Below, piece by piece: positions 14,456 to 19,767 of a DNA stretch of 19,767 nt. Origin of the DNA: JBKEAR01 sp047972425 (lineage in GTDB: Bacteria; Pseudomonadota; Alphaproteobacteria; JBKEAR01). Location of the stretch: assembly GCA_047972425.1 (NCBI GenBank), contig JBKEAR010000023.1:1-19767 (forward strand). Direction: 5' to 3'. Both the position numbers and the translations under genes were made by a program. The notes under the pieces were generated by a model. The model had not been told where the DNA came from and searched no databases. It worked only from the letters and a program-made list of their open reading frames with translations. Position 1 is the stretch's first letter. Each line of letters starts with the position of its first letter.

Positions 14456-15313
14456 CTACTTGATTAAATCGCTATATAGGCTTGGGCGGCGATCGCGAAA
14501 TACACCCCAGCATTTACGCACATAGGCGGCCTCGTGTAGGTCGATTGTAGCGGTGATGATTTCTTCATCACTACGGGAGGCCTCGGCTATTTTTGCCCCT
14601 TTTCCGTCCGTTATAAAAGAGCTGCCGTAAAATGTGGTTTTGATACCGTCATCAACTTCTACCCCTACCCGATTAGCGGCAATAATCGGAACCAAATTCG
14701 ATGCCCCATGGCCTTGCATTGCCCGCTGCCAATGGTCGCGGCTATCTAAAGTGGCATCTTGGGGTTCAGAACCTATCGCCGTTGGGTAAAATAAAGCCTC
14801 TGCCCCGTTAAGTGCCATAATACGTGCCGGCTCGGGGAACCACTGATCCCAACATATGGCTGCACCAAAACGCCCATAGGCGGTATCCCACACTTTAAAA
14901 CCGCTATTGCCGGGTTTAAAATAAAATTTTTCCTGATAGCCCGGGCCATCGGGAATGTGCGATTTACGATAAATGCCTAAATTTTTACCATCGGCATCAA
15001 TCATCACCAAACTGTTATAGGTCTCGTTACCGTCAAGCTCGTAAAAACTCACGGGCAAAACCACATTCAATTCTTTGGCTAATTTTTGCATTTCTAATAT
15101 AAAAGGATGATTTTTTGCGGGCTTGGCCAATTTAAGATAATCGTAATTTTGCTGCTTACAAAAATAATGGGCCAAAGGAAGCTCCGACATAATAATCACC
15201 TGCGCCCCTTTTTGTGCAGCTGCTTTTATATTATTGGTTAATTTTTCAATATTGGCGGCTTCATCCCAGCTAAATGATTGCTGAATAGCGGCAAACTGAA
15301 CATTACGCTTCAT
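14456..15313 (-). CDS. aguB: N-carbamoylputrescine amidase
   Basis: AguB hydrolyses N-carbamoylputrescine to putrescine, CO2 and ammonia (EC 3.5.1.53), the last step of the agmatine route. It is a 285-residue nitrilase-superfamily enzyme with the Glu-Lys-Cys triad in place: Glu44 in IMSELPLAHYF, Lys117 in YRKSHIPDGPGYQEKFYF and Cys154 in AAICWDQWFPE. The sequences HIPDGPGYQEK and CWDQWFPEPAR are hallmarks of this amidase rather than other nitrilases. Its ATG lies inside the end of aguA (11-base overlap), so the two are coupled in translation and made together. Confidence 0.95.
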   Translation of the reverse strand: MKRNVQFAAIQQSFSWDEAANIEKLTNNIKAAAQKGAQVIIMSELPLAHYFCKQQNYDYLKLAKPAKNHPFILEMQKLAKELNVVLPVSFYELDGNETYNSLVMIDADGKNLGIYRKSHIPDGPGYQEKFYFKPGNSGFKVWDTAYGRFGAAICWDQWFPEPARIMALNGAEALFYPTAIGSEPQDATLDSRDHWQRAMQGHGASNLVPIIAANRVGVEVDDGIKTTFYGSSFITDGKGAKIAEASRSDEEIITATIDLHEAAYVRKCWGVFRDRRPSLYSDLIK

Positions 15314-16364
15314 TTATTATCCCCTTTGGAACTTGTTGGGTTATGCAATGAATATTCCCACCACCCAATAAAATCTCACGGGTGTAAATAGGAACAATCT
15401 CTTTACTTGGGTAAAAATCTTTTAAAAATTGATAAGCTTTTTGATCATATGGGCTATCAAATTGCGGTAAAATAATCGCCCCATTGGCCATATAAAAATT
15501 AATATACGATGCCGCCATGCGGTTTTCCGCCTTGCGCTCAAAGCTGTTTTCTGTAAGCTGCCACCCCACAGCCTCGGCCTCGGTTACATATAAAGGGTCG
15601 GGCTGGTGGATTTTATGCACTTTAAAACCTTTTGCCTCTAAAATATGCAAAGCATCTAAACTGCGCTGATATTGCGGGTCTGTTTTATTGTCTGTCCATG
15701 TAAGGGCAATATTTTCATCATCTAAAAAACAGGCCATATTATCAATATGCCCATCGGTTTCATCATTATACACACCCAATGGCAACCAAATAATGGCATG
15801 CACCCCTAAATATTCTTTTAAAAATTCTTCAATTTGTTCTTTATTATATTGGGGGTTACGATTCGGGTTTAACAAACATTCTTCGGTTGTCAGTAACACG
15901 CCCTTGTTGTTTACATGAATACTTCCACCCTCTAAAATAAGCGGCACAATCACTTGGCCAATATCCTCATATTCGGCAATCTGATTAGGTACTAAAATAT
16001 CGGCCGAAACATCATCATATAAGCCGCCCCATGCATTAAAGCCCCAATGGTTAATGCGTCTTTCTCCTTGCTGATTAATCACAAAAGTCGGTGCAATATC
16101 CCTTGCCCAAGCATCGTTACTTTTTATCGCTACAAATTCAATATTCGATAAATTACTAAAATATGTTTTTGCTTCTGTAATCAAATTTGCATCCGTTGCC
16201 ATGCGCACAGGCTCAAATTTTGCTATAGCCATAGCAACTTGGGCAAAAACTACCCGTGCATTTTTTGCTTCATTGCGCCAAACATCGCTACGTTTGGGCC
16301 ATATCATCCAACAAGCATCGTGGTGGTACCACTCAGCGGGCATAAAAAATTGATCTTTTTCCAT
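15303..16364 (-). CDS. aguA: Agmatine deiminase
   Basis: AguA converts agmatine to N-carbamoylputrescine and ammonia (EC 3.5.3.12) in the cytoplasm; AguB finishes the route to putrescine. The 353 residues belong to the peptidylarginine deiminase superfamily. Visible catalytic parts are WARDIAPTFV (Asp89), EGGSIHVN (Glu145), the DETDGHIDN block (His206) and the nucleophile Cys340 in GGGNIHCITQQ near the C-terminus. The start ATG 16364 is preceded by AGGGTG. No arginine decarboxylase (source of agmatine) or agmatine transporter is in the window. It diverges from korA across 148 bases. Confidence 0.96.
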   Translation of the reverse strand: MEKDQFFMPAEWYHHDACWMIWPKRSDVWRNEAKNARVVFAQVAMAIAKFEPVRMATDANLITEAKTYFSNLSNIEFVAIKSNDAWARDIAPTFVINQQGERRINHWGFNAWGGLYDDVSADILVPNQIAEYEDIGQVIVPLILEGGSIHVNNKGVLLTTEECLLNPNRNPQYNKEQIEEFLKEYLGVHAIIWLPLGVYNDETDGHIDNMACFLDDENIALTWTDNKTDPQYQRSLDALHILEAKGFKVHKIHQPDPLYVTEAEAVGWQLTENSFERKAENRMAASYINFYMANGAIILPQFDSPYDQKAYQFLKDFYPSKEIVPIYTREILLGGGNIHCITQQVPKGIINEA

Positions 16365-16445
16365 ATCACCCTATATATATGTTTTACCAATAATGTAAAG
16401 ACTATAGTAAAATGCGTAGCTGTTGCATAATAAAAAAGCTATTCC

Positions 16446-16474
16446 TTGCGATTAGGGATAAACAGCATTATTAA
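16446..16474 (+). promoter_or_regulatory. Candidate promoter of korA-korB
   Basis: TTGCGA (16446-16451) lies 17 bases before TATTAA (16469-16474). Each half matches the consensus at four of six positions. It would start transcription about 30 bases before the korA ATG, inside the divergent aguA/korA space. It is a weak candidate. Confidence 0.3.
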
Positions 16475-16512
16475 TATAGAATCATTTTAAAAATAATGAC
16501 GGACATGTATAA

Positions 16513-18348
16513 ATGACAGATAATCAAATGCAGAGTGCTGTTATTCGCTTTGCCGGAGACTCCGGCGATGGAATGCAGCTTACAGGCGGACAATTTACCC
16601 TAACAACAGCGTTAAGCCAGCAGGAACTCACGACTTTTCCGGATTTTCCATCGGAGATTCGTGCACCCCAAGGGACGACCTATGGTGTGTCGGCCTTTCA
16701 GATCCATTTTGGTGCCGGTGGTATCCACACCATTGGTGATGAGCTTGATGTTTTGGTATGCATGAACCCGGCTGCATTAAAAACCCAGCTTCAAGATTTA
16801 AAAATTGGTGGTTTGGTTATTTTAGATACAGGCGCTTTTGATAAACGCAATTTAGAAAAAGCAGGTTACGATGTTAATCCGTTAGAAGACGATACACTCA
16901 ACCAATATCGCACCTTACAAATTGATATTACCGAGCAAGCGGTTAATACAGCCGTTAATTCGGGTTTTGATAAAGCCATTGGTAATCGCTCGCGTAACCT
17001 ATGGGCATTAGGCCTTGTTTATTGGCTATTTGGACGCGACCGCGAAACCACATTAAATTGGTTAAAAACCAAGTTCGAAAAACGCAACCCCGATGCCTAT
17101 AAGGCTAATGTTGCCGCGCTCAATGCCGGCCATCTTTATGGTGAAGTTACTGGCCTACAAGCCGAGGTTGTGCCCATTGATACTCCTAAAGCCCATATGG
17201 AAGCAGGCACTTATCGCACCGCAACTGGTTACGAAACCCTAACATGGGGCTTGATTGCTGGTACAAAATTGGCCGATTTAAATGCGGTATTATGTTCTTA
17301 CCCTATAACCCCGGCCTCTACCATGTTACATACTGCAACCCGATTACCACAATTTGGTATAAAAACTTTTCAGGCGGAAGATGAAATTGCGGCCGTTTGT
17401 GCCGCTGTGGGTGCATCATGGGCAGGTAGTTTGGGTATTACCACATCATCGGGCCCCGGCATTGCTTTAAAAACCGAGGCAATGGGTTTGGCTGTTGCTG
17501 CCGAGCTTCCTTTAGTGGTGGTGAATGTGCAACGCGGCGGGCCATCAACGGGTATGCCCACAAAAACCGAGCAATCCGATTTGTTCCAAGCTGTTTGGGG
17601 GCGCAATGGCGATACACCCATGGTTGTGCTTGCGCCTAAATCGCCAAGTGATGCCTTTAATTTAGGCATTGAGGCGGTACATATTGCCACCAAATATATG
17701 ACCCCTGTCATGATACTTTCGGACGGTTTTATTGCCAATGCTTCTGAGCCTTTTAAAATTCCTGATGTTACCGATTACACCCCATTTCCTGTTAAATTCC
17801 GCACCGACCCAGAGGGTTATCAGGTTTTTGCAAGAAATAATGATTTAGCGCGCGATTGGGTAAAACCCGGCACAGCCGGCTTAGAAAACCGCATTGGTGG
17901 TTTAGAGCGCGATGCTGTAACCGGTGCGGTATCAACCGATGCCGAAAACCACCAAATTATGACCGATTTACGGGCAGCTAAGGTTACCAAAGTGGCCGAT
18001 GAATATGGTGATTTAACATTAGAGCAAGGAGAAGATAGCGGCGATTTACTCGTGATTGGTTGGGGTTCAACTTGGGGCCCTGTTTACCAAGCCGTAAAAC
18101 GGGCGATTAAAGAGGGCAAAAAAGTGAGCCATTTGCAGCTCCAACATATTTGGCCGCTGCCCCACGGCTTAAAAGAAAAAATGAGCCAATTTAAAACAAT
18201 TTTGGTGCCAGAGCTTAATAATGGTCAGCTAGTCAAGTTATTACGTGCCGAAACCGTTATTGATGCGAAAGGCCTAAGTAAAGTGACTGGTAAGCCTTTT
18301 ACCATTGCCGAAATTAAAGCGGCGATTGATGAGATTGTGGAAGGATAA
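16513..18348 (+). CDS. korA: 2-oxoacid:ferredoxin oxidoreductase, alpha subunit (fused gamma-alpha), probably 2-oxoglutarate type
   Basis: KorA with KorB oxidatively decarboxylates a 2-oxoacid to its acyl-CoA and reduces ferredoxin, with thiamine diphosphate in the partner subunit. The 611 residues hold an N-terminal gamma domain (about 1-200, starting VIRFAGDSGDGMQLTGGQF, with FPDFPSEIRAPQGTTYGVSAFQIHF). They are followed by the alpha domain (about 230-420), with CSYPITPAS (YPITP at 263-267), EDEIAAVCAAVGASWAG, TSSGPG and GGPSTGMPTKTEQSDL. This fused form is the two-subunit class annotated KorAB in many bacteria. 2-Oxoglutarate is the usual substrate, but pyruvate or mixed use cannot be excluded by eye. 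The ribosome site is weak (GGA, nine bases upstream). korB starts four bases after the stop. Confidence 0.93.
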   Translation: MTDNQMQSAVIRFAGDSGDGMQLTGGQFTLTTALSQQELTTFPDFPSEIRAPQGTTYGVSAFQIHFGAGGIHTIGDELDVLVCMNPAALKTQLQDLKIGGLVILDTGAFDKRNLEKAGYDVNPLEDDTLNQYRTLQIDITEQAVNTAVNSGFDKAIGNRSRNLWALGLVYWLFGRDRETTLNWLKTKFEKRNPDAYKANVAALNAGHLYGEVTGLQAEVVPIDTPKAHMEAGTYRTATGYETLTWGLIAGTKLADLNAVLCSYPITPASTMLHTATRLPQFGIKTFQAEDEIAAVCAAVGASWAGSLGITTSSGPGIALKTEAMGLAVAAELPLVVVNVQRGGPSTGMPTKTEQSDLFQAVWGRNGDTPMVVLAPKSPSDAFNLGIEAVHIATKYMTPVMILSDGFIANASEPFKIPDVTDYTPFPVKFRTDPEGYQVFARNNDLARDWVKPGTAGLENRIGGLERDAVTGAVSTDAENHQIMTDLRAAKVTKVADEYGDLTLEQGEDSGDLLVIGWGSTWGPVYQAVKRAIKEGKKVSHLQLQHIWPLPHGLKEKMSQFKTILVPELNNGQLVKLLRAETVIDAKGLSKVTGKPFTIAEIKAAIDEIVEG

Positions 18349-18352
18349 AGAA

Positions 18353-19354
18353 ATGTCAGAAAAAATTACCGCAAAAGATTATGCATCATCTGCCGAAATC
18401 CGTTGGTGCCCCGGCTGTGGCGACCATGCAATTGTGCGTACAGTGCAAAAATTATTAGCCGATGAACAAGCCGATAAAGCCAATACGGCTTTTATCTCAG
18501 GTATTGGTTGTGCAGCGCGCTTTCCCTATTATATGTCGACATACGGCTTTCATACCATTCATGGCCGCGCCCCTGCCATTGCAACAGGTGCAAAATTAGC
18601 CAACCCTAATTTAGATGTTTGGGTAATGGGTGGCGATGGCGATTTTCTCTCTATTGGGGGTAATCATCTTATCCATATGATCCGCCGTAATATCAATGTG
18701 ACAGCCGTATTATTTAACAACGAGATTTATGGTCTGACTAAAGGCCAAGCCTCGCCCACCTCGCGCATTGGGCAAAAAACCGTAACCACGCCCAATGGTG
18801 TGGATTCTGAGCCTGTAAATGCCCTTGCTTTGGCTTTGGGTGCTGGTGGGCGCTTTGTTGCCCGCACCATGAGCGATAAACCCAAAGAAATGTTGGTGGA
18901 GTTTAAAGCTGCCCATGAGGTTACTGGTACGGCATTTGTGGAAATTTTACAAAATTGTACTGTATTTAATGATGGTGCCTTTGGTATCTTTACCGACCGC
19001 AAAACCGGCGCAGACCACCGGATGAATGTAGAGCATGGCAAACCTATGATTTTTGGTGTGGATAGCAATAAAGGTTTACGCATTAACCCCAAAACATGGA
19101 CAATGGAAGTTGTGACCATTGGCGAAGATGGTATAACCGAAGATGATATTTTGATCCATGACCAAACCAATTTGGCTTTAGCCGAAATGTTGGTGCGTTT
19201 AGATGCCCCAAACTTTCCTAAAGTAACGGGGGTTATTTATAACAACCCTGCCCCCGCTTGGGATATTGAGATGGACAATCAATTTAAACAAAGTGAGCAA
19301 AAAGATATTAATGCCTTTTTTGATTATTTGCATAAAGGCGGTTGGAAAGCATAA
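18353..19354 (+). CDS. korB: 2-oxoacid:ferredoxin oxidoreductase, beta subunit
   Basis: KorB binds thiamine diphosphate and the single [4Fe-4S] cluster of the enzyme. The 333 residues contain WCPGCGDHAIV (Cys19, Cys22), GIGCAARF (Cys53) and EILQNCTVF (Cys202), the same four-cysteine layout as two-subunit 2-oxoacid:ferredoxin oxidoreductases. The thiamine-Mg motif is GGDGDFLSIGGNH (about 93-105), followed by NNEIYGLTKGQASPTS (about 122-137), a strong mark of the family. The start at ATG 18353 has AAGGAT ahead of it and follows korA at once; the longer frame back to 18305 lies within korA. No ferredoxin-like delta subunit is present, as normal for this class. The in-window electron partner would be the reductase at 1156-2166. 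Confidence 0.94.
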   Translation: MSEKITAKDYASSAEIRWCPGCGDHAIVRTVQKLLADEQADKANTAFISGIGCAARFPYYMSTYGFHTIHGRAPAIATGAKLANPNLDVWVMGGDGDFLSIGGNHLIHMIRRNINVTAVLFNNEIYGLTKGQASPTSRIGQKTVTTPNGVDSEPVNALALALGAGGRFVARTMSDKPKEMLVEFKAAHEVTGTAFVEILQNCTVFNDGAFGIFTDRKTGADHRMNVEHGKPMIFGVDSNKGLRINPKTWTMEVVTIGEDGITEDDILIHDQTNLALAEMLVRLDAPNFPKVTGVIYNNPAPAWDIEMDNQFKQSEQKDINAFFDYLHKGGWKA

Positions 19355-19370
19355 CAAACCTTTCGTTGTA

Positions 19371-19397
19371 AAGGGGCGCTTATGCGCTCCTTTTTTT
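19371..19397 (+). terminator. Rho-independent terminator of korA-korB
   Basis: A 9-bp stem AAGGGGCGC/GCGCTCCTT with one G-U pair and a TTAT loop is followed by T residues to 19397. It lies 17 bases past the korB stop. Confidence 0.88.
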
Positions 19398-19410
19398 ATG
19401 CTTTTATCTA

Positions 19411-19427
19411 TTATCATGTTATGATAA
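19411..19427. promoter_or_regulatory. Short inverted repeat before the LemA gene
   Basis: TTATCAT-GTT-ATGATAA is a perfect 7-bp inverted repeat with a three-base centre, 27 bases ahead of the LemA ATG. It could be an operator or part of the promoter. It shares the three-base-centre form of the small hairpins elsewhere in the window. Confidence 0.35.
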
Positions 19428-19454
19428 ACGAAACCCGAAAAAAGTAGGTAGAGA

Positions 19455-19767
19455 ATGTATTATATCATATTACTTATCATTGCCTTTATTGCCGTATTTT
19501 GCCTAATGTCTTATAACCGTATGGTTAAGGCGTATCATCAGCTTAAAGAAGGTTTTAGCGGTGTAGATGTGCAGCTTAAACGCCGTGCCGATTTAGTACC
19601 CGCCTTATATGATTTGGCGGATCTACAATTAAGCCATGATATTCGGCTTTTAACTGAGCTTTCATCGCTACAAAAACAATCCATCGACTTACAGGGTGAA
19701 AATTCTGATAATCGGCAAAAAATGGAAAAACAGCTTCATCAGAAAACCCAAGAGCTTTTTGCGATAC
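19455..19767 (+). CDS. LemA-family membrane-anchored protein, 5' part (runs off the window)
   Basis: The frame from ATG 19455 is open to the window end, giving 104 residues. Residues 2-17 (YYIILLIIAFIAVFCL) form one N-terminal membrane segment. Then comes the LemA signature: SYNRMVKAYHQLKEGFSGVDVQLKRRADLVPALYDLADL, matching the family pattern YN-x-V...W/F-S-G-V/I-DVQLKRR-DL-P-L. The rest should be a helical bundle; residues from about 65 on are hydrophilic and helical-looking. LemA proteins are single-pass envelope proteins of poorly known function, often encoded beside a TPM-domain or peptidase gene, which would lie past the window. AGGTAGAG precedes the start. Confidence 0.85.
   Translation, partial: MYYIILLIIAFIAVFCLMSYNRMVKAYHQLKEGFSGVDVQLKRRADLVPALYDLADLQLSHDIRLLTELSSLQKQSIDLQGENSDNRQKMEKQLHQKTQELFAI

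Noticed and set aside
16365..16399. Promoter TTTACA-N16-TATATA for aguA
   Set aside because: It would start transcription at about the first base before the aguA ATG and cut off the AGGGTG ribosome site.

Overview
The window looks like chromosomal DNA of an AT-leaning alphaproteobacterium with an anaerobic side to its metabolism. The lineage call rests on the order tsaE, MurU-type protein, addB, addA, on the alphaproteobacterial form of AddB (no N-terminal Walker A, C-terminal end of the YDHLARYKEW type), and on a palindromic repeat of the GTCATTCCGGACTTGATCC class that I remember from several Alphaproteobacteria. The anaerobic call rests on pyruvate formate-lyase and a two-subunit 2-oxoacid:ferredoxin oxidoreductase. 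Genus cannot be told from the sequence alone.

Layout. 1-331: the 3' end of an AraC-family regulator. 332-1155: a gene-free island packed with palindromic repeat modules. 1156-2166 (minus): TrxR-like ferredoxin-NADP+ reductase. 2189-10069 (plus): an operon of tsaE, a MurU-like protein with an eroded active site, addB and addA. 10052-10335: an array of abutting hairpins that swallows the addA stop codon, a further copy of the island repeat, and two terminator-like hairpins. 10336-12627 (minus): pflB, with a structured leader and a gene-poor upstream region holding a 24-bp perfect palindrome. 13184-14269 (minus): a secreted alpha/beta hydrolase of the esterase 713 type. 14456-16364 (minus): aguA-aguB, agmatine to putrescine. 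16513-19354 (plus): korA-korB. 19455-end: start of a LemA-family gene.

How the genes fit together. KorAB reduces ferredoxin (or flavodoxin) while decarboxylating a 2-oxoacid, and the reductase at 1156-2166 can exchange those electrons with NADP(H). PflB gives a second, non-redox route from pyruvate to acetyl-CoA, but no activating enzyme is encoded here. AddAB processes double-strand breaks for recombination; TsaE serves the t6A37 tRNA modification. AguAB supplies putrescine.

The most unusual items are: (1) the MurU-like protein, which has lost the G-rich nucleotide loop, the PKP lysine and the TGGG motif and also lacks its usual partner AmgK; (2) a modular repeat family in which leader boxes and hairpins are shuffled, with one hairpin position changed on both arms between copies; (3) a recurring 15-base geometry (6-bp stem, 3-base loop) with unrelated stem sequences; (4) the addA stop codon lying in the loop of a perfect 14-bp-arm hairpin, the first of three abutting hairpins. 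I found no CRISPR array, tRNA, rRNA or insertion sequence with a transposase.
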